The notes beneath the pieces were generated by a model. The model saw nothing but the letters and a program-made list of their open reading frames with translations. It was not told where the DNA came from and did no database searches. Source: Clostridia bacterium (GTDB lineage Bacteria > Bacillota > Clostridia > Oscillospirales > CAG-272). From it: a stretch of DNA of 33,356 nucleotides. Where the stretch lies: the NCBI GenBank assembly GCA_017938425.1, contig JAGBBQ010000071.1, forward strand, positions 1 through 33,356, given 5' to 3'. Shown here piece by piece: positions 15,462-24,000 of the stretch (position 1 is the first letter of the stretch; each line of letters starts with the position of its first letter). Made by a program: the position numbers and the translations under genes.

Positions 15462-16559
15462 ATGAAGGTTATAGGAAGACGGGTGCACGCCATCGTGCCC
15501 AACGAGCAAAATGCCCGAAATGGCGGCGGCGACTTTATTCGCCTGCCGGACGGCAGAATTATGTTCGCCTACTCAGATCATTATACGGGCAACAATCACG
15601 ATCATTCGCCCGCGCGCATCAGCGCGATCTTTTCCTCGGACGAGGGCGAAAGCTTTGGTGACTACCGCGTGGTGATCCCCTCGGACGAGCGCGTCGTCAA
15701 CCGAATGTTCGGCTTTTTCCTTCCCTTACAAAACGGAGAGATCGGCCTATTCTACGGGGAAAAATTTATGAATGCGGAAGGAAGGATCTGCATGCACACG
15801 ATGCTGACGAGAACGAAGGACGGAGAGCATTTCTCCGAGCCGATCGACTGCACGCCGGATGCAAAATACGCGGTGATCAACAACGCACGCGCGATCCGCC
15901 TTTCCTCGGGGCGCATTTTGATCCCCACGAACGATCATCCCCACGATGAAGACGGAAATCCGCGCCTTCGCGGCAGCTTTGAGCTTTATTATTCCGACGA
16001 CGACGGCAAAAGCTTTAAAAAATCCTGCCGCATTGACAATCCTCTGAAAAACGATCCTGCCGGCCTACAGGAAACCGGCGTGATCGAGATCGAGGGCGGC
16101 AGGGTGCTGGCCTACTCGCGTACCTACGCAGGCTCGCAGTTCATCTGCGTTTCCGAGGACGGCGGCGAGAGCTTTTCCACTCCCGAGCCCTCTCCCTTCT
16201 TCACCTCCCCCTGCTCACCCATGCACATGCGCCATCTCGCGGATGGAAGAACGGTTGCCGTTTGGAATCCGCTTCCTCCAACGCCCCTGAAGGACTACTC
16301 CTTTATGAGCTGTGGCGAGCGCTCCCCGCTTGCTCTTGCCGTTGTGAACGGCAAGGGAGGCGAATTTCTCGGCCCCTACTTCTTCAGCGCGAAGGCCAAG
16401 GTCTTTCTTCTTGAGGATGATCCGAAGGAGGTCTATTGCTATCCTGCCGTGTTTGAGGGAGAGGACTACCTCCTCTGCTCCTATTTTCATTCCTACGGAA
16501 CCGGCTTTCCGCTTTCCGCCACCGTGATCAAAAAGGTGATGCTCTCGGAAATCGAGTGA
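15462..16559 (+). CDS. Sialidase-superfamily protein (Asp-box propeller), paralogue B
   Basis: A 365-residue protein colinear from end to end with its upstream neighbour: both start MK-[IV]-IG-[KR]-RVHAI, share the GDFIRLPDGRIM block, the SSDEGESFG and SEDGGESFS Asp-boxes and the FPLSA-[ST]-VIKK end. The pair arose by tandem duplication. The same six-bladed sialidase fold and cytoplasmic location are inferred. Differences cluster in loops (for example NNHDHSP against GPSDHAP, and NPLKNDPAGLQE against CPCENLSTGLQE), suggesting different linkage or substituent preference. The ATG at 15462 is chosen because AGAGGAG lies about 10 bases upstream; an open extension into the previous gene has no such site. 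Confidence 0.77.
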   Translation: MKVIGRRVHAIVPNEQNARNGGGDFIRLPDGRIMFAYSDHYTGNNHDHSPARISAIFSSDEGESFGDYRVVIPSDERVVNRMFGFFLPLQNGEIGLFYGEKFMNAEGRICMHTMLTRTKDGEHFSEPIDCTPDAKYAVINNARAIRLSSGRILIPTNDHPHDEDGNPRLRGSFELYYSDDDGKSFKKSCRIDNPLKNDPAGLQETGVIEIEGGRVLAYSRTYAGSQFICVSEDGGESFSTPEPSPFFTSPCSPMHMRHLADGRTVAVWNPLPPTPLKDYSFMSCGERSPLALAVVNGKGGEFLGPYFFSAKAKVFLLEDDPKEVYCYPAVFEGEDYLLCSYFHSYGTGFPLSATVIKKVMLSEIE

Positions 16560-16593
16560 CCGAATTTTGAGCGATTTTGGAAAGGATACGGCT

Positions 16594-17559
16594 ATGAGTA
16601 AATTAAGCGGAATCGAACAAGGGCTCGAAATCGACGCCGCAGAGCAGACCGAAAACGGCGTGCGCACGCCGTATAACAAGGCGCATTTTGAATCCATCGG
16701 CGTAACCCGCGTTTGGGAAAAATACGACGGTGCTCTCTCCTTCGGAGAGGGACAGGTGCTCGCCATCGTGGATGACGGATGCAATCTTTCCGTTCCCGAA
16801 TGGCAGACCGTGCATCCCTGGGGACCGAAGGTGGTTGCCTCCTGGAACGTATACGAGGAAAATAACGATCCCTCGCACGTGCCGCCCGGCTACCACGGCA
16901 CGACCGTGGGCTACCCCTCCTCTCTTTGCTACAATGGACTTTGCGGCATCGCCTTCCGCAACCAAACCCTACCGATCCGCGCCTGCACGATCGTGCATTT
17001 GCCGAAGATCGAGGGCGAGGACGCAACGCTTGCAAAGGCGCTGGACTACGTAGCGGAGCACGCCGCCGAATACAATATCACCGCCGTCAATCTTTCCGCG
17101 TTGGATGACGTGCCGCACACCGAGCCCGTGCCCACCGTGCTGGATGCATCGCTTGCGCGCCTGCGAGAGATGAACATTTGGGTGAGCGCCCCCTGCGGCA
17201 ACCTTCAGCACACGTACGGAATCTCCTGGCCCGCTTGCCAGGAAAACTGCTACGCGATCGGCTCTGTGAAGGACGAGAAGGTCTACAATGACCGATACAA
17301 CAACACCGATCTTCTGGTGCACGCCGACTTCACCTCCTCCTCGAATGCCTACGCCGCCGCAAGCTTTATGATCTGGCGCGAGGCCGTGGAAAAAACGGGC
17401 TTCCCTTGGAAGGACTACGGCAAAACCATGCCCGAGGCCGCGATGGCAATGTTCAAGCAGACCGGCAAGGAATATACCGACGAGGTAACGGGGCTTTCCT
17501 TCAAGGCGCTGGATCTCGAAAAGGTGATCGACCTTATTATGGAAAGCAAGGGAAAATAA
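16594..17559 (+). CDS. Subtilisin-family (S8) serine peptidase-like protein, cytoplasmic
   Basis: A 321-residue protein with the S8 catalytic order Asp-His-Ser. The aspartate is in LAIVDDGCN (D60), the histidine in YHGTTVGY (H101, equal to HGTxVAG), the oxyanion asparagine in PCGN (N203) and the serine in ADFTSSSNAYAAASF (S249 or S250, where GTSMAxP is usual). There is no signal peptide and no propeptide, so it would act inside the cell as made. The serine block departs from the family consensus, so activity is likely but not certain. The start at 16594 has AAAGGA about 8 bases upstream. Its place between sialidase-like and hexosaminidase-like genes points to glycopeptide breakdown or processing of an operon partner. 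Confidence 0.75.
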   Translation: MSKLSGIEQGLEIDAAEQTENGVRTPYNKAHFESIGVTRVWEKYDGALSFGEGQVLAIVDDGCNLSVPEWQTVHPWGPKVVASWNVYEENNDPSHVPPGYHGTTVGYPSSLCYNGLCGIAFRNQTLPIRACTIVHLPKIEGEDATLAKALDYVAEHAAEYNITAVNLSALDDVPHTEPVPTVLDASLARLREMNIWVSAPCGNLQHTYGISWPACQENCYAIGSVKDEKVYNDRYNNTDLLVHADFTSSSNAYAAASFMIWREAVEKTGFPWKDYGKTMPEAAMAMFKQTGKEYTDEVTGLSFKALDLEKVIDLIMESKGK

Positions 17560-17581
17560 AAGGCGACTTCTAAAGCCTTTT
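17558..17581 (+). other. Small intra-operon hairpin after the S8 gene
   Basis: AAAAGGC (17558-17564) pairs with GCCTTTT (17575-17581) around a 10-base loop, beginning inside the stop codon. The 62-base gap here is the longest in the operon. It may be a weak attenuator or RNA-processing site. Confidence 0.4.
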
Positions 17582-17621
17582 AAACTTAAATAAGCAAGTA
17601 AATCACGAAAGGATGCCCCTT

Positions 17622-19604
17622 ATGAATTTGTATACGAATTTTAAAGACAGTTATGTAAAGCTTTCGCAACAAACGAGCGTACTGTTGGATAAAAGCACCG
17701 TGATCGAAAGCAAAAACCCCGTGATCCTCAAAACGCTTTCGCCGCTGCTTGTTGGCGAAAAATGCGGTGCGGCCGCCGCGATCCGCTTTCTCCCCTTTGA
17801 CGAAAATGCAAGGCAGAGGGTGGTTGCCGCCTTTGGCGAGGTGCTCGAGGAGACAGAGGACGCCTATCTTCTCGAGGTAAAGCCCGAGAGCATCTGCGTG
17901 TACGCGGCGGGCGAGCGCGGATACCTCTACGGTGCATGCACGCTGTATTCGCACTATCGCGATGGCATCGGCGAGGGCTGTATTTACAACGTCCCCTGCG
18001 TACCGTTCCGCGCGGTGAAAATGTATCTGCCCGCGGAGGAAAAGCTGGATGAGTTTTACTATATGCTGGATATGTTTATGCATTACGGCTACAATGCGCT
18101 CGTTCTGGAGCTCGGCGGTGCAATGGAATACAAAAAGCATCCCGAGATCAACGAATTCTGGGTAAATTACTGCAAGGAATTCGAGGAATACAGCGGAAAA
18201 ACGAAAAAATTCCAGTTTTCACAGTACTGGGGCAAAAACTCCATTCATATTGAAAACGGCGGCGGAAAATATCTTTCGCAAAGCACCGTCAAGGAGATCT
18301 GTACCTATGCGCGCGCGCACGGTCTTGAGCCGATCCCCGAGGTTCCGTGCCTTTCCCACTCGGATTACCTGATCGCGGGGCGAAAGGATATCGCGGAGAT
18401 CCCCGACGATCCCGCTCCCGACACCTACTGCCCCTCCAATCCCAAGACCTACGAGCTCCTTTTCGACGTATTCGACGAGGTGATCGAGGTTTTCCGCCCC
18501 AAGGTAATGCACATCGGACACGACGAGTATTACGTCAGCTGCGTTTGCCCGCGCTGCAAGGGCAAGCGTGCGGCAGAGGTTTTTGCCGAAGATATCACGA
18601 AGATCCACGACTATCTTGCCAAGCAAGGCATTCGCACGATGCTATGGTCGGAAAAGCTGCTCAACGCTTATAACACCGCCTGGCATCCCGCCGGCGGCGC
18701 GTATCTGACGCGTCTTTTCCACGATACGGATGACAAGGTCACCTTCAAGGGCAAGGATTATACCGTCAAGCGTCTGGATATTCTCTCCCACGCCCAAACC
18801 GCGATGCTCCCTCCCGACGCCAAGTTTTTCACCACGGAGGAGACCTATCCGGCCATCCGCATGATCCCGAGCGACGTGATCGCGATGAACTGGTATTGGT
18901 CTTATTATCCGCTGGGAGATCGCGACTATCATTACAACCATATTCCTATGGTATACGGAAACTTCCAGGGACAGCTCTTCTCCGATTGGAGCAGCCGCGT
19001 GGTTGCGGGCGCAAAGGGCTTTGCCGTTTCCAGCTGGGGTGCATCCGACTTCAAGCAAATGCAAAGAGGCAGGCGCCTGGCCGACGTCGTATATGCATCG
19101 CGCATGGCGTGGAGCAAGGAATACGACGATAAAAAGATCGGTACGGAGATCACACGCACTGCCGCCTCTCTTTTTGATTACAGATTCCGCGACGCGCTTG
19201 CGGGCTCGCACATCGATATCCTTCACACGACGGATCTCTTGATCCCGCACGGGTACTTCGGCTGCGGCGACTTTCTTATGGACGATATGTTCCGCCTCGG
19301 ATATTATCACATTTTCTACAAGGACGGAACCGACGAAAAGGTGGAAATTCTTTGGGGCGAAAACATCGGCCCTGCCACCGTCAAAAGCGCAAGCGGAGAG
19401 AGCGGCTTTGAGGACGACGGGCGCCCCGCCGATTTCAATTACTGCATGGAAACCATCTTCACCTGCGACTTTGAGGACAAGGATGACGGAAGATACTATC
19501 GCTTCGTGATCCCGACGAAAAAGCCCGTGGAGCAAGTGAAGCCCGAGCTTTTCTCAAAATACGAGGATAACGTGGTGATCAGCCGCATTACGGTCAAAAA
19601 TTAA
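17622..19604 (+). CDS. GH20 beta-N-acetylhexosaminidase-like protein
   Basis: A 660-residue protein. Residues about 1-125 match the GH20 N-terminal alpha/beta domain (YLLEVKPESICVYAAGERGYLYGACTL). The TIM barrel follows with the catalytic Asp-Glu pair in VMHIGHDEYY (D301, E302), where GH20 enzymes use substrate-assisted catalysis on terminal GlcNAc or GalNAc. The barrel includes SSWGASDF near 475, the usual tryptophan region, and about 120 C-terminal residues are of unclear fold. A CVCPRCKG cysteine cluster (C307, C309, C312) just after the catalytic pair is unusual and might hold a metal. No signal peptide is present. ATG 17622 is preferred over 17613 because AAAGGA lies 8 bases before it. 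It is the last gene of the operon. Confidence 0.85.
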   Translation: MNLYTNFKDSYVKLSQQTSVLLDKSTVIESKNPVILKTLSPLLVGEKCGAAAAIRFLPFDENARQRVVAAFGEVLEETEDAYLLEVKPESICVYAAGERGYLYGACTLYSHYRDGIGEGCIYNVPCVPFRAVKMYLPAEEKLDEFYYMLDMFMHYGYNALVLELGGAMEYKKHPEINEFWVNYCKEFEEYSGKTKKFQFSQYWGKNSIHIENGGGKYLSQSTVKEICTYARAHGLEPIPEVPCLSHSDYLIAGRKDIAEIPDDPAPDTYCPSNPKTYELLFDVFDEVIEVFRPKVMHIGHDEYYVSCVCPRCKGKRAAEVFAEDITKIHDYLAKQGIRTMLWSEKLLNAYNTAWHPAGGAYLTRLFHDTDDKVTFKGKDYTVKRLDILSHAQTAMLPPDAKFFTTEETYPAIRMIPSDVIAMNWYWSYYPLGDRDYHYNHIPMVYGNFQGQLFSDWSSRVVAGAKGFAVSSWGASDFKQMQRGRRLADVVYASRMAWSKEYDDKKIGTEITRTAASLFDYRFRDALAGSHIDILHTTDLLIPHGYFGCGDFLMDDMFRLGYYHIFYKDGTDEKVEILWGENIGPATVKSASGESGFEDDGRPADFNYCMETIFTCDFEDKDDGRYYRFVIPTKKPVEQVKPELFSKYEDNVVISRITVKN

Positions 19605-19650
19605 ATTCGGCAAGACCGAAGGGGGCTGTCGGATTTAGGCAAAAGCAAAT

Positions 19651-19714
19651 AAAAACCACTTCGGAGGCATGGTTCAAAACGGTGTCTCTGTCGTGGTTTT
19701 TATGCGATTTTTTT
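19651..19714 (+). terminator. Candidate terminator of the glycan operon
   Basis: AAAAACCAC (19651-19659) pairs with GTGGTTTTT (19693-19701) around a 33-base loop. ATGCGA and seven T residues follow. It lies 47 bases after the GH20 stop. Confidence 0.55.
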
Positions 19715-19764
19715 ACATTCCGATCTGCGTTTGTATTACGGGTATTCCGCGGCTTAATATTATA

Positions 19765-19811
19765 GGGGCTGCCTTAAACGCTCTCGCTTGGCGTTTAAGG
19801 CAGCCCCTTTT
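19765..19811 (+). terminator. Strong hairpin terminator between convergent GH20 operon and apbE
   Basis: A perfect 17-base inverted repeat (19765-19781 with 19791-19807; arms begin GGGGCTGCC) around a 9-base loop is followed by TTTT. It is placed between converging transcripts and can fold in both RNAs. The rest of 19812-19899 holds no recognisable gene. Confidence 0.8.
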
Positions 19812-19899
19812 GAAAGCCGTCCGTTCGGGTATGCGCCCTTTTAAGGCCCGCGTTCTTCAAGCCCGACTTACCGCGAAGGCAAAGCCGCGGCGCGGAGCA

Positions 19900-20925
19900 T
19901 CAGACAGGCGTAAGATCGGGCGTTTTGAAAACCTGCCCGTCTGCGGTGATCCAAACGGCCTCATAGCCCGCAAGGCTCTCTATGAGGGCCTCGCCCTCGG
20001 CGCGGTCCATCACGAAGAGCGCGGTGCTGAGCGCGTCGCACAGACCGCTGTCCTTGCCCCATACGGAGACCGAAACGAAGCGGTCAGATGGCTTCGCGGT
20101 CTCGGGATCGATCAGATGATGGTAGCGCTTGCCATCGATCTCAAAATAGCGGAAATAGCTGCCCGAGGTGACCAAGGAATTATCATTCAAGGGCAAAAGC
20201 AACACATAGCTGCCGAGCGCATCGGCATTCGGATCATGGATACCCGATGTAAAGGGCTCTCCGTCCTCTCTGCATCCGATCACGCGAAGATTGCCGCCAA
20301 AATTCAGAACAAAGCCATTGGTCACGCCGCTTCGCTTCACATACTCCGATACGCGCTCCGCGGCGTAGCCCTTACCGAACGCACCAACGTCCAGCGAAGC
20401 CTTCGGATCGTCTATATATGCTGTCAGTCCTTCTTCATCCAGAACAAGGCTTTCAATTGAAATATGCTTTTTCGCCTCAGCGAGTGCCTGCTCCGTGGGA
20501 AGTGCCGCAGCACCCTCGTCGGCATTCGCCCTCGCATCGTTCCAAAGAGATGTGACAGCACCCATCATGATATTCATGTGACCGCCCGTCAATTCATACA
20601 GCTCCTTGCCCCGAGCGAGAAAATCAAACAGACGCCGATCGATCTTCACGGGCACGCCCGTACCTCTCGCCTTATTGACCGTGCAGAGGTTATTTACCCC
20701 CGCATACTCATGATAGATATCAAAGAGCTTGTGATAATCCGATATCTCCTTTTCCGCCCCCGCGGTGACCGTCTCAAAGTCCTCGCGTGCAAGGCTCGTG
20801 GCAGAGAGCGTGATCACGGTATCAAAATATTGATAGTAGGTCACCTCTCTCTCTCGCGCACAAGACACGAGACAGGACAGAGAAACAGACAAAAGCAGGA
20901 GCAACGCCCCGATCCTTTTGCGCAT
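19900..20925 (-). CDS. apbE: FAD:protein FMN transferase, lipoprotein (ApbE family)
   Basis: A 341-residue ApbE protein. The N-terminus has a basic stretch, a hydrophobic core and a lipobox (LVSC, C21 of SCLVSCAR), so it is exported and lipid-anchored on the outer face of the membrane. Family motifs are YYQYFDTVITLSA near 30, LDVGAFGKGYAAERV near 185 (the D-x-G-x-x-x-K-G-Y FAD-binding segment), LNFGGNLRVIG near 213 and LCDALSTALFVM near 306 with the magnesium-binding D-A-x-x-T/S. ApbE attaches FMN from FAD to a threonine of target flavoproteins such as Rnf/Nqr or FMN-binding-domain proteins, none of which is in this window. RBS AAGGAAAA lies 10 bases upstream. It follows the PFOR gene, separated by a terminator. 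Confidence 0.92.
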   Translation of the reverse strand: MRKRIGALLLLLSVSLSCLVSCAREREVTYYQYFDTVITLSATSLAREDFETVTAGAEKEISDYHKLFDIYHEYAGVNNLCTVNKARGTGVPVKIDRRLFDFLARGKELYELTGGHMNIMMGAVTSLWNDARANADEGAAALPTEQALAEAKKHISIESLVLDEEGLTAYIDDPKASLDVGAFGKGYAAERVSEYVKRSGVTNGFVLNFGGNLRVIGCREDGEPFTSGIHDPNADALGSYVLLLPLNDNSLVTSGSYFRYFEIDGKRYHHLIDPETAKPSDRFVSVSVWGKDSGLCDALSTALFVMDRAEGEALIESLAGYEAVWITADGQVFKTPDLTPV

Positions 20926-20961
20926 ATGGAAATTTTCCTTTACAAATCTTAGGTTTTTAAA

Positions 20962-20986
20962 GGGCTGCCGTTATTCGCGGCAGCCC
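20962..20986 (-). terminator. Terminator after pyruvate:ferredoxin oxidoreductase
   Basis: GGGCTGCCG (20962-20970) pairs perfectly with CGGCAGCCC (20978-20986) around a 7-base loop. TTTAAAAA follows on the minus strand and CATTTTTT on the plus strand. It lies 21 bases after the stop. Partial readthrough could feed apbE, which has no clear promoter of its own. Confidence 0.75.
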
Positions 20987-21007
20987 CATTTTTTCTCCTA
21001 AGAGAAA

Positions 21008-24000
21008 TTAATTGTTGTAGAATTCTACGAGATGAACGAGCTTATCGTACTTCGCCTTAGCGGTTGCCTCTGCCTTCTCGAACAGCTCCTTTGCTCTCTC
21101 GGGGAACTGCTGTGCCAGACGAGTGTAACGCGCCTCGCCGCCGATGAAGTCCTGATAGTTGCCGGTAGGCTCCTTGGAATCGAGCGAGAAGGGATTCTTG
21201 CCCTCTGCCTTCAGGGCGGGATTGAAGCGGAACATATGCCAGTAGCCGGTCTCGACCGCCTTCTTCATCTCAGCCTGGCAGTTAGCCATACCGCCCTTGA
21301 TGGAGTGCATCTCGCAGGGAGCGTAGCCGATGATGAGCGAGGGTCCGGGATATGCCTCAGCCTCGGCAATTGCCTTCAGGGTCTGGTTCATATCTGCGCC
21401 CATAGCGATCTGTGCAACGTATACGTAGCCGTAGGACATTGCAATCTCTGCAAGGTTCTTCTTGCCGATCGCCTTACCTGCAGCGGCGAACTGTGCGACC
21501 TGACCGATGTTGGATGCCTTGGAAGCCTGTCCGCCGGTGTTGGAGTAAACCTCGGTATCGAATACCATTACGTTTACGTCCTCGCCGGATGCAAGCACGT
21601 GGTCCAGACCGCCGAAGCCGATATCGTATGCCCAACCGTCACCGCCGAAGATCCAAACGGCCTTCTTGGAGAGGTACTGCTTCTCGGCAAGGATCTTGGG
21701 AGCCGTGGGGCAGCCTGCAGCGGCAGCCTTCTCAAGCTCTGCGATAAGAGCCTTCGTGGGAGCGGCGTTTGCATTGCCGTTATCCTTGGTTGCAAGGAAG
21801 CTCTCGGCAGCGGCCTTGAACTCGGCGGAAGCCTTGTCGGACGCCATCATTTCCTCAACCATAGCGATGAGTCTCTCACGGATGGTCTTCTGACCGAGGT
21901 ACATACCGAGACCGTGCTCTGCGTTATCCTCGAAGAGGGAGTTTGCCCAAGCGGGACCGCGGCCGCTCTCCTTGTTTACGGTGTAAGGCGTTGCGGGAGC
22001 GGAGCCACCCCAGATGGAGGAGCAGCCGGTCGCGTTGGAGATATACATTCTCTCACCGAAGAGCTGGGTGATAAGACGGGCGTAGGAGGTCTCTGCACAG
22101 CCTGCGCAGGAGCCGGAGTACTCAAGCAGGGGCTGCTTGAACTGGCTGCCCTTTACGGTCACGTTGATCAGCTCGGGCTTCTCGGAAACCTTCGCAACCG
22201 CGTAATCGTATGCTGCCTGCTGATCGAGCTGGGTAGCGATGGGCTTCATCTCAAGCGCGGGTGCCTTGCCGGTCTTCGCAGCGTTTGCGGTAACGGGGCA
22301 GGCCTTCACGCAAAGGGTACATCCCATACAGTCAAGAGGCGAAACCGCCATCATGAACTTGTACTCGGTCTTTGCAACGGGCTTATCGGTGAACTTGGAA
22401 ACTGCGGGTGCTGCCTCTGCCTCTGCCGCGGTCATAGCGAACGGACGGATGCAGGCGTGAGGACATACGAACGCGCAGTTGTTACACTGGATACAGGTCT
22501 CGGGATTCCACTGAGGAACGGAAACGGCAACGCCGCGCTTCTCGTATGCTGCGGAGCCCTGGGGGAAGGTACCGTCTGCGTACTTCGCAAAGGTGCTTAC
22601 CGTCAGGCTGTCACCCTGCATTCTGCCAACGGGAACCACGATGTCGTTTACAAACTCAACGAGAGATGCTCTGGTACCGGTAGCCTTCGCTACGGGTGCG
22701 GTCTCGCCTGCGTTTGCCCAAGCCGCGGGAACGTCAACGGCGGTAAGTGCGTCCTTACCTGCGTCGATCGCCGCATAGTTGAGGTCAACGATCGCCTGGC
22801 CCTTCTTGATATAGGACTTGTATGCTGCCTTCTTCATATACTCAAGAGCCTCTTCAATGGGAAGAATGCCTGCAAGCGAGAAGAATGCGGACTGAAGAAC
22901 GGTGTTCTTTACCTTTGCGTTACCAAGGTCGATCGCGAGCTTGGTCGCGTTGATGATATAGAACTTGATGTTGTTCTTCGCGATATAGGTCTTGACCGAT
23001 GCGGGAAGATGCTTGTCCAGCTCCTCTACGCTCCAGGGGCAGTCGAGAAGGAAGGTACCGCCGGGCTTCACGTCGGAGATCATATCGTACTTATTAAGGT
23101 ATGCGTTGTTGTGGCAAGCAACGAAGTCAGCCTTATTGATATAGTAAGAGGACTTGATGGGGCTATCACCGAAGCGCAGGTGCGAGATGGTGATACCGGA
23201 GGTCTTCTTGGAGTCATACTGGAAGTATGCCTGGATGAACTTATCGGTGTGGTCACCGATGATCTTGATGGAGTTCTTGTTTGCACCGACCGTACCGTCG
23301 CCGCCGAGACCCCAGAACTTGCACTGGATCATATCCTGCGGAGCGGTGTCGGGCGCAGCCTTCTCGGTGAGGGAGTGACCGGTGAGGTCATCCACGATAC
23401 CAATGGTGAAGTGGTTCTTCTGCTCGCCTGCCATATTCTCGTAGATCGCGAAGACGGAAGCGGGGATGGTATCCTTCGAGCCGAGACCGTAACGGCCGCC
23501 GAGAACCTTCACGCCGCATCTGCCAACCTCGTTGAGCGCTGCGATAACGTCAAGGTAAAGGGGCTCGCCAAGAGAGCCGGGCTCCTTGGTTCTGTCAAGC
23601 ACGGAGATGACCTTTGCGGTTGCGGGAATTGCCTCGGCAAGCTTCTCTGCAACGAAGGGTCTGTAAAGACGGACCTTAACGAGACCGACCTTCTCGCCCT
23701 TGGCAAGCAGGTAGTCGATAACCTCCTCGGCTACGTCACAAACGGAGCCCATAGCAACGATCACGCGATCTGCATCGGGCGCACCGTAGTAGTTGAAGAG
23801 CTTATAATCGGTGCCGAGCTTCTCGTTGACCTTGCCCATATACTCCTCAACGATCGCGGGAAGCGCATCGTAGTAGGGGTTGCAGGCCTCTCTGTGCTGG
23901 AAGAAGATATCACCGTTCTCTGCCGAGCCGCGGAGCATAGGCGTGGACTCGGGGTTGAGAGATCTGTCACGGAATGCCTTAACGGAATCCCAGTCAACCA

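Noticed and set aside
14335-19604. A standard sialic acid (nan) utilisation cluster.
   Set aside because: No lyase, epimerase, kinase, sialic acid transporter or secreted GH33 enzyme is present; only the propeller fold is shared.
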